DNA of 64,000 bases, taken from a bacterium SCSIO 12844. GTDB lineage: Bacteria; Pseudomonadota; Gammaproteobacteria; Francisellales; Francisellaceae. Under the pieces are notes generated by a model. The model was not told the origin of the DNA. It worked only from the letters and a program-made list of their open reading frames with translations, and did not search any database. A program made the position numbers and the translations under genes. Where the stretch lies: assembly GCA_024397935.1 (NCBI GenBank), contig CP073743.1:2604001-2668000 (forward strand). The letters are read 5' to 3'. Within the stretch, counting starts at the first letter, position 1, and every line of letters begins with the position of its first letter. Shown here piece by piece: positions 37,740 to 44,644 of the stretch.

Positions 37740-38635
37740 GCTTGATACCTTTGAACTGCAATGACTCTATCAATAAGATGTGTTTTACTACCAAGTTGCA
37801 ACTTAAGCCCTTTTAAATGATGCCAATTCGTAATGGTTGCTGGTTTTTTATTTATAATATGTCCTTCTTGCTCTACTAAGCCCACTATCTTTAATGAATC
37901 AATATTCGGCATTACTTCATAACGCCGATTATTTAATTTGACATATAATGAATTAATTTTCTGATTTTGAGCATCCTTTTGGTTACTTTTACCAATATAA
38001 AATATTGTTTCATTTAGCTTAGATACAATACTGTTTTTTGGTATTGTATCTGCTAATGGATTTGTTAAATAAACACGCTGCATTTGATTGCGATCATTCT
38101 CAATCGCTTTAATATCAAAATAATAAAAACGATTTACAGTTGCAATTACTAGTGTATCAGAAAGCTTTAGCTTTAAATATTTAGGTAGATGAAGAACATC
38201 ATTACCTTTAAGTAAATTTGAGAAAGTAGTATAAAATAAATTTGATGTTGAATTAATCACTAATACATCACTATCATTCGTATATTGACCACTACCTTTC
38301 TTATTCAAACCTAAATTAGCAATTATTTGTTTGCTCGTTTTTGATAGCACATAAATTACAGGTCTATCTATAGCTGGATTTGATGAATGAATAACCGCTT
38401 TAAAGCGACTTGCATTAAGATTACTAAGACCAGCTAATCCTGCATTATCAATTGACTTTGTAATTAAGTCTAATGCCGCTAATTGGTTTGTAGTGATGGT
38501 TAATGATTTAACTTCTTGATTGTATTGATAAGAAGATAAGCTATAATCTCGAATTGCAAATGCTATTACAATACCACCAAGGCTCATTGCAATTAAAAGT
38601 TCCATTAAACTAAAACCACTAGCTATTTTGATCAA
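37736..38635 (-). CDS. pilW: PilW-like minor pilin
   Basis: The N-terminus MIKIASG is followed by the prepilin motif FSLMELLIAMSLGGIVIAFA with the conserved Glu at +5. The only start that gives this 7-residue leader is TTG 38635, translationally coupled to the upstream pilV-like gene (17-nt overlap). The 299-residue length fits PilW, a minor pilin that primes type IV pilus assembly in the periplasm. The globular part has a YYFDIKAIENDRNQMQRVYL segment similar to PilW. Overlap with the next gene indicates an operon. Confidence 0.8.
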   Translation of the reverse strand: MIKIASGFSLMELLIAMSLGGIVIAFAIRDYSLSSYQYNQEVKSLTITTNQLAALDLITKSIDNAGLAGLSNLNASRFKAVIHSSNPAIDRPVIYVLSKTSKQIIANLGLNKKGSGQYTNDSDVLVINSTSNLFYTTFSNLLKGNDVLHLPKYLKLKLSDTLVIATVNRFYYFDIKAIENDRNQMQRVYLTNPLADTIPKNSIVSKLNETIFYIGKSNQKDAQNQKINSLYVKLNNRRYEVMPNIDSLKIVGLVEQEGHIINKKPATITNWHHLKGLKLQLGSKTHLIDRVIAVQRYQA

Positions 38636-38846
38636 TTTTAATCCATTCTAACTCGATCTTATTTATTTTTTCTGTCTGTTTAAGAATTAATTGTTGTATC
38701 TGATTAGAAGACTCTATTGTCATTAATTGTGCTTTTATCACCCCTATAAAAGCAATTGAAATAATACAAATTGAAATGAGTACTTCTATCAGAGAAAATC
38801 CATTTTGGTTATCAATATAGTGATTATATATGTGCTTTAAAAACAT
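38619..38846 (-). CDS. PilV-like short minor pilin
   Basis: ATG 38846 gives 75 residues with the prepilin cleavage site NG/FSLIEVLISICIISIAFIG (Glu at +5) and a single amphipathic helix after it. PilV proteins are usually 120-170 residues, so this one lacks most of a globular head. The 3' end overlaps pilW by 17 nt and the 5' end overlaps the acyl-CoA-binding-protein gene by 23 nt. No frameshift is evident. It is either a naturally minimal pilin or a decayed PilV. Confidence 0.7.
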   Translation of the reverse strand: MFLKHIYNHYIDNQNGFSLIEVLISICIISIAFIGVIKAQLMTIESSNQIQQLILKQTEKINKIELEWIKIDQNS

Positions 38847-39084
38847 CAATATAAGCTCTCATGGCATCATCCTTTGACATGCCTTGACAACGTTCCCAAG
38901 CAGTATATTTTGCCCTTTCAACAAATTTTGTCATCGATGGTTTTTCTCCATGAACATCACCTTCAGTAATCTGCTTAAATAAGCCATAAAGCTTTAGCTT
39001 TTCTTGTTGGCTTGGGCGATAATCCATATCTTCATTTTTTATCCGTTCTAATAATACTTCAAATTCTTGCTCTAGTTCAGTCAT
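38824..39084 (-). CDS. Acyl-CoA-binding protein
   Basis: This 86-residue protein has the four-helix ACBP fold: SQQEKLKLYGLFKQITEGDV contains the acyl-CoA-contacting Tyr/Lys block, followed by ERAKYTAWERCQGMSKDDAM. ACBPs bind long-chain acyl-CoA in the cytoplasm. They are near universal in eukaryotes and patchy in bacteria. The gene overlaps the pilV-like gene by 23 nt, an unusual neighbour, and lies 36 bp after the phosphorylase-esterase fusion. The family call is secure; its role here is unknown. Confidence 0.93.
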   Translation of the reverse strand: MTELEQEFEVLLERIKNEDMDYRPSQQEKLKLYGLFKQITEGDVHGEKPSMTKFVERAKYTAWERCQGMSKDDAMRAYIDVFKAHI

Positions 39085-39120
39085 ATAACTTTATCCTCCT
39101 TTTATCCATTTTTTTCTATT

Positions 39121-40953
39121 TTACAATTGTTTTGTAAATGCTGCGACTCTGTTATAGAAAACTTCCATTTCATGTGGTATTAACTTACTGAAATTAATAA
39201 ACCCGTGAATTAAATTATCAAAATGGTAATGCCTAACTGTAACGCCTAGTGATTTTAATTTTTCTGCATAAATCAAACCTTCATCACGCAATGGGTCATA
39301 GCCCGCTGTCATTATAAATGTGCATGGCATTTGATTTAGATTATCAACATACAGTGGTGAGATTTCAGGTGATCTTGGATCCATTGCTTCTGGCAGATAA
39401 GATTTGTTATACCACAAGACGCTATCTGCTTCTAGTAGATAGCCATGCGCAAACTTCTTCATTGAGTGTGTCTTATGAGAAAAATCAACTGTTGGATATA
39501 ATAACACTTGTGCTGCAAAGTTAATTGATTCTTCTTTCTTTCTTAATCTTGAAACAGCCATTGTAATTAAATTAGCACCTGCACTATCTCCCATGACAAC
39601 AAAATCATCATTCGTGCCTTTAATATCTGCTGCATGATGGTAGCTCCAATGAATGACCGCTTCAACATCTTCAATCTGAGTTGGAAATGGATACTCTGGT
39701 GCCAAATGATAATCAATTGAAATCACGACACGATTGGTATGTAATGCCAATTGACGACAGGGTGTATCAAAACTATCTAAATTACCTGAGACAAAGCCAC
39801 CACCATGCGCATAGACCATAATGGGTAATAATTGATTTGGATCAGGATGATATAGCCTTACTTTAACTTGCCGCTCACCAACTTTGACTGTAAATTCTCT
39901 CACTGAGGCAACTTCTGGTGCCTTATCTGCATAAAAAATTAGCGAATCAGCATTTTTACGTATTTCCTCTAGACTTAATTCTTTTTTACCCGCCTTATGC
40001 TTATTAATAAAGCGAAGAAAATCTGCTAATTTCTTCGGTAGTGGTTGTGTACCATAATAAAAGTCACTAACAAAGCTCTCTTGTGCTTCTTCCTTAATAT
40101 CAACTTGTACATTACTTTGAGTAATTACATTAAACCAAGCTCGCTGATTGGGTGATAACATCTCTTCTGTTGCTGTTAAAGAACCTGCCAAACCCTCGTT
40201 ATTACAATCTTTTTGGCTATATTGATCTAAATTATCTAATATCCAATTAACCATATTTAATGCTTTTGATTGGTTTTCTGAGCGAATTTGTAAAACGGAC
40301 TCAAATGGATGATGCTCTGTACTTGTTTGCACATAATCAACCACAAAATGACATGGCAAATAAAATAACCCTGCTTCTCGCGCAAGTGCGTATTCAGGAA
40401 ATGCAGTCATACCAATGATACTACCACCCATACTTTGATAACAACGTGCTTCGATCATCGTTGGAAACTGTGGTCCTTCAATACAAACATAGACTGCGCC
40501 AAAATGCATATCAAATGAAAAGTCATTGCGCTTTTCTTTTAAAATCTCTGCTATTTCTTCAGAAATTGGCTGACTTAAAGAAACATAGCCTAATAAACTA
40601 TCATCACAAAAAGTGCACTGTCGCAATGCTTTTGTGCGATCAATATACTGATATGGTATAACCATCTCACCAGGCTTCATACTTGGCTGAATACTTCTAA
40701 CTGACGATAAAGCTAAAATAGCCGTTGCACCATATTTTTTTAAGGCAAAAATATTGGCTCTATAATTAATATGTGAAGGTAATATATTTTGTTCATAGCC
40801 TGTACGACATAAAAATAATGCTTCTTTTTGCTGATACTTAATGCGATACAAACCATTTGAGCATAAGCCATAAGGTGTTTCACGTGATAATTCTTCAATT
40901 ATTTCAAATTCATCAAAATGTTCAAAACCACTAGATCCAATTATTGCCCACAT
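39121..40953 (-). CDS. MTA-phosphorylase-like domain fused to HSL-family alpha/beta-hydrolase
   Basis: The 610-residue protein has two parts. Residues 1-245 match the 5'-methylthioadenosine/purine phosphorylase family: GSSGFE (6-11), SHINYRANIFALK (60-72), EGPQFPT (159-165), GMTAFPE (181-187) and Asp206 in VVDY. The family's RHG phosphate motif reads RTG at residues 50-52, so phosphorolysis may be altered. Residues 330-610 are a hormone-sensitive-lipase-type esterase with oxyanion HGGG (383-386), nucleophile Ser457 in GDSAG, Asp553 and His583, all triad residues present. The frame is continuous, so the fusion is real in sequence. Its substrate link is unknown. Confidence 0.85.
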   Translation of the reverse strand: MWAIIGSSGFEHFDEFEIIEELSRETPYGLCSNGLYRIKYQQKEALFLCRTGYEQNILPSHINYRANIFALKKYGATAILALSSVRSIQPSMKPGEMVIPYQYIDRTKALRQCTFCDDSLLGYVSLSQPISEEIAEILKEKRNDFSFDMHFGAVYVCIEGPQFPTMIEARCYQSMGGSIIGMTAFPEYALAREAGLFYLPCHFVVDYVQTSTEHHPFESVLQIRSENQSKALNMVNWILDNLDQYSQKDCNNEGLAGSLTATEEMLSPNQRAWFNVITQSNVQVDIKEEAQESFVSDFYYGTQPLPKKLADFLRFINKHKAGKKELSLEEIRKNADSLIFYADKAPEVASVREFTVKVGERQVKVRLYHPDPNQLLPIMVYAHGGGFVSGNLDSFDTPCRQLALHTNRVVISIDYHLAPEYPFPTQIEDVEAVIHWSYHHAADIKGTNDDFVVMGDSAGANLITMAVSRLRKKEESINFAAQVLLYPTVDFSHKTHSMKKFAHGYLLEADSVLWYNKSYLPEAMDPRSPEISPLYVDNLNQMPCTFIMTAGYDPLRDEGLIYAEKLKSLGVTVRHYHFDNLIHGFINFSKLIPHEMEVFYNRVAAFTKQL

Positions 40954-41044
40954 TCACAAGCACTCCTATATTCTTATAAGGACTCTAAACTCAATGATAG
41001 CTATATTATTACTGAGTTAATGCTAATTCGCTAGGGTGATGTCT

Positions 41045-41074
41045 ATTTAATTCTTAATATACCAAGAATTAAAT
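41045..41074. repeat. Perfect 11-bp AT-rich inverted repeat
   Basis: ATTTAATTCTT and AAGAATTAAAT flank an 8-nt spacer. It lies in the leader region of the phosphorylase-esterase gene. With no GC in the stem beyond one pair and no T run it is a poor terminator; a regulator site or an RNA hairpin are alternatives. Confidence 0.45.
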
Positions 41075-41114
41075 AATCATTTACAATAACAACTGCGAAA
41101 ACAACGAAATTTGG

Positions 41115-41175
41115 AGGAGTAGTGCCAGTTAAATAAAGTATAAGAACTTTACCATAGCACTGCTCCTGGGGGGGG
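41115..41175 (-). ncRNA. Candidate structured RNA or leader element with a C8 tract
   Basis: Read on the minus strand, eight C residues are followed by a stem AGGAGCAGTGC / GCACTACTCCT (11 pairs counting one C-A mismatch). Its loop contains a second short helix, AAAGT with ACTTT. It sits just downstream of a candidate promoter, so a transcript would begin near the C tract. It stands out as the only GC-rich non-coding stretch seen here. No known RNA family was recognised; it could be an independent small RNA or part of the fusion-gene leader. Confidence 0.4.
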
Positions 41176-41183
41176 TACTAAAA

Positions 41184-41213
41184 AGTATAACACAAAAAAT
41201 TAATAAATAGCAA
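41184..41213 (-). promoter_or_regulatory. Candidate promoter upstream of the structured element
   Basis: On the minus strand TTGCTA (41213-41208) and TATACT (41189-41184) are separated by 18 nt. The predicted start lies just before the C8 tract, giving a leader of about 220 nt for the phosphorylase-esterase gene. It was identified by consensus match only. Confidence 0.4.
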
Positions 41214-41249
41214 TCATTAATTAGAGTGAACGCTATGTCAAACCTAGCT

Positions 41250-42038
41250 TTATAAGCGTGCCGTTGTACGTTTCCTAGATTTTTCTAGTGAGGTTAAATA
41301 ACTGTTATTTGGGTAATTTTCTTTTATTACTTCCACTGTTGAATTAACCAGTTTTGGTAAATTCAGGCGTTGATATGACTTAAGCATAACAACCAAAGCA
41401 TCTTCAACTTGTGTCGTTTTAGGGTATTGTTCTACAATAATTTTTGCACGATTTACTGCAGCAACATAAGCACCTTTATCTAAATAAAACTGTGCAATAT
41501 TAAGTTCATACTGTGCAATGACACCTTTTAAATAAATCATACGACGTCTTGCATCTTGTGCAAATGGTGTATCTGGCGCTAACGTGACCACTTGTTTAAA
41601 ATTATAAAAAGCACGTTTATAGCCTGTTGGATCATGTGTTGTCATATCATAAGGCAAGTATTTTTGTAAAAACCCACGGCCATTATCACTATAGACGATA
41701 CCTAGGATATAATAAGCATAATAACGATCTTTTGCCGTTGGATACAATTTCAAATATTGCTCTGCAATTGCTAACGCCATTGGATCATCACCTTTCTGGT
41801 GATACGAATACATTAAATCTAACATGCCTTTTTGTGAATAATACTCAAATGGATACTGAGCCATTAAAGAGCGAAATGCCTCAATGGCATCAGTATAATT
41901 TTCATCGACCATGTAGTTATGCCCTGTCGCATAAATAAACTTTGCTGAATCTCCTTGATAAGGAAGTCCTTTATCACTAGCACAGCCGGCAACAGAAATA
42001 ATGACAATAACACAAATAAAAGCGAATATTTTTCGCAT
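41250..42038 (-). CDS. bamD: Outer-membrane assembly lipoprotein BamD
   Basis: BamD is the essential lipoprotein of the BAM complex that inserts beta-barrel proteins. The start ATG 42038 is preferred over upstream alternatives because AAGGTTGAG precedes it and it gives a lipoprotein signal MRKIFAFICVIVIISVAGC with lipobox VAGC. The 262-residue protein carries TPR-like repeats, for example DAIEAFRSLMAQYPFEYYSQ and AINRAKIIVEQYP-like segments. It is divergent from rluD, as in many gammaproteobacteria. Confidence 0.94.
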   Translation of the reverse strand: MRKIFAFICVIVIISVAGCASDKGLPYQGDSAKFIYATGHNYMVDENYTDAIEAFRSLMAQYPFEYYSQKGMLDLMYSYHQKGDDPMALAIAEQYLKLYPTAKDRYYAYYILGIVYSDNGRGFLQKYLPYDMTTHDPTGYKRAFYNFKQVVTLAPDTPFAQDARRRMIYLKGVIAQYELNIAQFYLDKGAYVAAVNRAKIIVEQYPKTTQVEDALVVMLKSYQRLNLPKLVNSTVEVIKENYPNNSYLTSLEKSRKRTTARL

Positions 42039-42120
42039 ATTCTCAACCTTTTTTTTCATTTTTCCACTATTTCGATTACAATGACCCAAGTAATTAAAGA
42101 AGAAGTGGAATTAATTTACT

Positions 42121-43179
42121 TTGGTAAAAAATAATAAACAATTTGAACGCATACAGCAAAGCTTAATTGTACCAAATGCATTAAGTGGCAAACGGCTAGA
42201 TCAAATTTTATCCAAACTATTCCCAGAATACTCTCGGGCAATGCTACAACGATGGCTAAAAGAGGGTTATATTCTAGTCGATGGAAAAGAGCAAAAAGCT
42301 AAAACCAAACTTTATGGCAACGAACAAATCACACTGGATGTTAAAATACACAGCCAACATGATCACTGGCAGCCACAAGCATTAGATTTAGATATTATCT
42401 ATGAAGATGAAGATTTAGTTATTATCAATAAACCGGTTGGTTTAATTGTTCACCCTGGTGCAGGCAATCCTGATCAGACACTCTCTAATGCTCTACTTGC
42501 TTATGATAAAGCTTTTAGCCTTATACCTAGAGCTGGTATTGTACACCGTTTAGATAAAGATACCTCAGGTTTAATGGTTTGCGCTAAAACCCTAAAAGCA
42601 CATACATCCCTTGTGGAGCAACTACAAAATAGAACGGTCAAACGCCAATATGAAGCAATTGCTTGTGGCCTGATTCCTTCTGGGGCAACCATTAATGCTA
42701 ATATTGGTAGAAACCCACATAACCGTTTAAAAATGGCAGTTATTAAAGAAGGAGGTAAAGCTGCCATTACACATTTTAATGTCATAGAGCACTATCGTGA
42801 TCATACACGTATCCGCTGCCAATTAGAGACAGGTAGAACACATCAAATTCGTGTCCACTTACTACATCTTAAATACCCATTATTAGGTGATCCATTATAT
42901 AACCCAAGACTCAAATTGACTAAAGGTATATCAGATGAATTAGCTGATTATCTAAAAAGCTTTAAACGTCAAGCTCTACATGCTTATCATTTATCGTTTA
43001 AGCACCCCCAAACCAATGAGATGATCTCATTTAAACAAAAGCCCCCAGAAGATATGCTGACATTAACTCAACTTCTACGCTTAGATATGGACTATTTAAA
43101 AGATGCTTATAAAGCATATGCAGCGGATGATAATGACTACTGGTATGACAATGAAGATGATAACTACATCGATGATTAA
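42121..43179 (+). CDS. rluD: 23S rRNA pseudouridine synthase RluD
   Basis: RluD makes pseudouridines 1911/1915/1917 of 23S rRNA helix 69. The N-terminal S4 domain (LSGKRLDQILSKLFPEYSR) is followed by the RluA-type core with the catalytic Asp in GIVHRLDKDTSGLMV and the QLETGRTHQIRVHL block. The frame has a stop 9 nt upstream and no ATG before residue 41, so TTG 42121 is the most likely start. The C-terminal tail is acidic. The 352 residues are slightly longer than usual. Divergence from bamD supports RluD over other RluA-family members. Confidence 0.92.
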   Translation: MVKNNKQFERIQQSLIVPNALSGKRLDQILSKLFPEYSRAMLQRWLKEGYILVDGKEQKAKTKLYGNEQITLDVKIHSQHDHWQPQALDLDIIYEDEDLVIINKPVGLIVHPGAGNPDQTLSNALLAYDKAFSLIPRAGIVHRLDKDTSGLMVCAKTLKAHTSLVEQLQNRTVKRQYEAIACGLIPSGATINANIGRNPHNRLKMAVIKEGGKAAITHFNVIEHYRDHTRIRCQLETGRTHQIRVHLLHLKYPLLGDPLYNPRLKLTKGISDELADYLKSFKRQALHAYHLSFKHPQTNEMISFKQKPPEDMLTLTQLLRLDMDYLKDAYKAYAADDNDYWYDNEDDNYIDD

Positions 43180-43203
43180 CATAATGATATTAAAGGCAAT
43201 CAA

Positions 43204-43641
43204 ATGATAGGATTGATTCAACGTGTTTCATCTGCACAAGTTAATGTTGATAATCAAACAGTTGGAAAAATAGACCAAGGAATTTTAGCATTAATTGGTA
43301 TTGAGAAAACAGATAACCAACAAACTGCACAAAAATTAGCACAAAAACTAATTAATTACCGTGTTTTTTCTGATAATAACGATCAAATGAACCTAAATCT
43401 ATCGCAAACAAATGGAGCTCTATTACTTGTACCGCAATTTACATTAGCTGCTGATACGAAAAAAGGCTTACGACCAAGCTTTTCATCTGCATGTAAGCCA
43501 GAAGAAGCCGAACGCCTATTTTTATATCTTTTAGGCTATACTAAAACACAATACCCACATGTCGAATCTGGTAAATTTGGCGCTAATATGCAGGTTAGTT
43601 TAACCAATGATGGGCCTGTTACATTCTGGATTAAAGTATGA
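43204..43641 (+). CDS. dtd: D-aminoacyl-tRNA deacylase
   Basis: Dtd removes D-amino acids from mischarged tRNA. The 145-residue protein opens with MIGLIQRVSSAQVNVDNQTV, has the catalytic SQFT-like segment as PQFTLAADTKKGLRPSF, and ends with GANMQVSLTNDGPVTFW, which contains the Gly-cisPro-type NDGPVT motif. It lies 24 bp after rluD and overlaps tyrA by 4 nt (ATGA). The assignment is secure. Confidence 0.96.
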   Translation: MIGLIQRVSSAQVNVDNQTVGKIDQGILALIGIEKTDNQQTAQKLAQKLINYRVFSDNNDQMNLNLSQTNGALLLVPQFTLAADTKKGLRPSFSSACKPEEAERLFLYLLGYTKTQYPHVESGKFGANMQVSLTNDGPVTFWIKV

Positions 43642-44483
43642 GCATGATAAACCATAATAGCAAGACTCAAAAATCAATTGCCATTATTGGTGGTAAAGGC
43701 CAAATGGGGCAAATGATCAATCACTTTTTAGCTAACGATCCTAATCTAGTTGTACATTTAATTGATAAAGATGACTCTATTTTTGATAGCCAGTATAAAC
43801 AGTTTGATTTGGTCCTAATCTCTGTACCAATTGCACACACAAATTCTATCATTGAAGCAACTGCAAAAAAGCTTTCAAGAGATTGCATTTTATGTGATTT
43901 TACCAGTATTAAAACTCAACCACTTAAGTGTATGCTTAATTCACATACAGGTCCGGTCATTGGCTTACATCCTATGTTTGGCCCTACTATTACTGAGACT
44001 AAAAATCAGGTAATTATTCACTGCCCTGGCCGTAGTCAAAATAAATACCAATGGTTTTTAGATCTGCTACAAAAACTTGGTTTTCAAATAGAGACGATGG
44101 ATGCAAATGAGCATGATCAATTAATGAATTTTATTCAAGGCGTTGAACATTTCAGTACATTTTGTTTAGGCAGTTTTCTAAAAGAGCAGTCCGTTGATTT
44201 AGCTAAATTACTTAAACTTGCAAGTCCAGTTTATCAAATGGAATTAAACATTTTAGGGCGTTTATTTTATCAGTCAGCCGAACTGTATGCTGATATTATC
44301 GCCTCAGATGAGAAGCGTATTGAATTACTGGAAGCTTATGCCGATCATATTAAAGAAATGGCATTAAGCTTAAAAGCAGGCAAACGTGATGCATTTATAC
44401 AACGCTTTGAAGCAATCAGAAACCAAATGGGTGAGTTTTGTCAGAGCGCTTATGAAAAAACCGATCAAACACTCACCAAATAA
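43638..44483 (+). CDS. tyrA: Prephenate dehydrogenase, T-protein-like without chorismate mutase domain
   Basis: TyrA converts prephenate to 4-hydroxyphenylpyruvate for tyrosine synthesis. The NAD-binding motif IIGGKGQMGQMI starts near residue 16, and PVIGLHPMFGPTITETKNQV with EHDQLMNFIQGVEHF matches the dehydrogenase half of the enterobacterial T-protein closely. Those proteins carry an N-terminal chorismate mutase; here only about 14 residues precede the Rossmann motif, so that domain is absent. The 281 residues correspond to the dehydrogenase alone. It is coupled to dtd. Confidence 0.9.
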   Translation: MSMINHNSKTQKSIAIIGGKGQMGQMINHFLANDPNLVVHLIDKDDSIFDSQYKQFDLVLISVPIAHTNSIIEATAKKLSRDCILCDFTSIKTQPLKCMLNSHTGPVIGLHPMFGPTITETKNQVIIHCPGRSQNKYQWFLDLLQKLGFQIETMDANEHDQLMNFIQGVEHFSTFCLGSFLKEQSVDLAKLLKLASPVYQMELNILGRLFYQSAELYADIIASDEKRIELLEAYADHIKEMALSLKAGKRDAFIQRFEAIRNQMGEFCQSAYEKTDQTLTK

Positions 44484-44602
44484 CAACTTAAGTTTAGTGA
44501 TTTCTTTTATCTGTCAAATAATCTAATACATTAATAAATCACCATATAAGATCAATAATTAAACATTTGATTATTGAATAGATTTACAGCAGAAAAATTA
44601 TT

Positions 44603-44624
44603 ACAGTTAGCTACTGTTTATAAT
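44603..44624 (+). promoter_or_regulatory. Promoter -10 and inverted repeat before the GH8 gene
   Basis: TATAAT (44619-44624) lies 20 nt before the ATG. An inverted repeat ACAGT-TAGCT-ACTGT (44603-44617) sits directly upstream of it, between the expected -35 and -10 positions. No good -35 is present, which suggests an activator or repressor site. The reading is by inspection only. Confidence 0.4.
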
Positions 44625-44644
44625 TAATGATAGGAAGCCATTAT

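Larger units (their letters stand above)
40954..41249. other. 296-bp non-coding stretch between bamD and the fusion gene
   Basis: No gene is seen. From the bamD side it holds a candidate minus-strand promoter (41184-41213), a G8 tract (41168-41175 on the plus strand), a GC-rich stem-loop (41115-41167) and an AT-only 11-bp inverted repeat (41045-41074). About 90 nt follow before the fusion gene ATG at 40953. See the separate entries. Confidence 0.6.

Noticed and set aside
38619-38846. PilV-like gene as a pseudogene caused by a frameshift into pilW
   Set aside because: The pilW frame has its own complete prepilin leader and coupled start, so the short pilin is better explained as a separate gene.
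41113-41175. Known riboswitch (SAM-type) upstream of the MTA-phosphorylase-like gene
   Set aside because: The stem and loop sequences do not match any riboswitch consensus I can recall; kept as an unclassified structured element.
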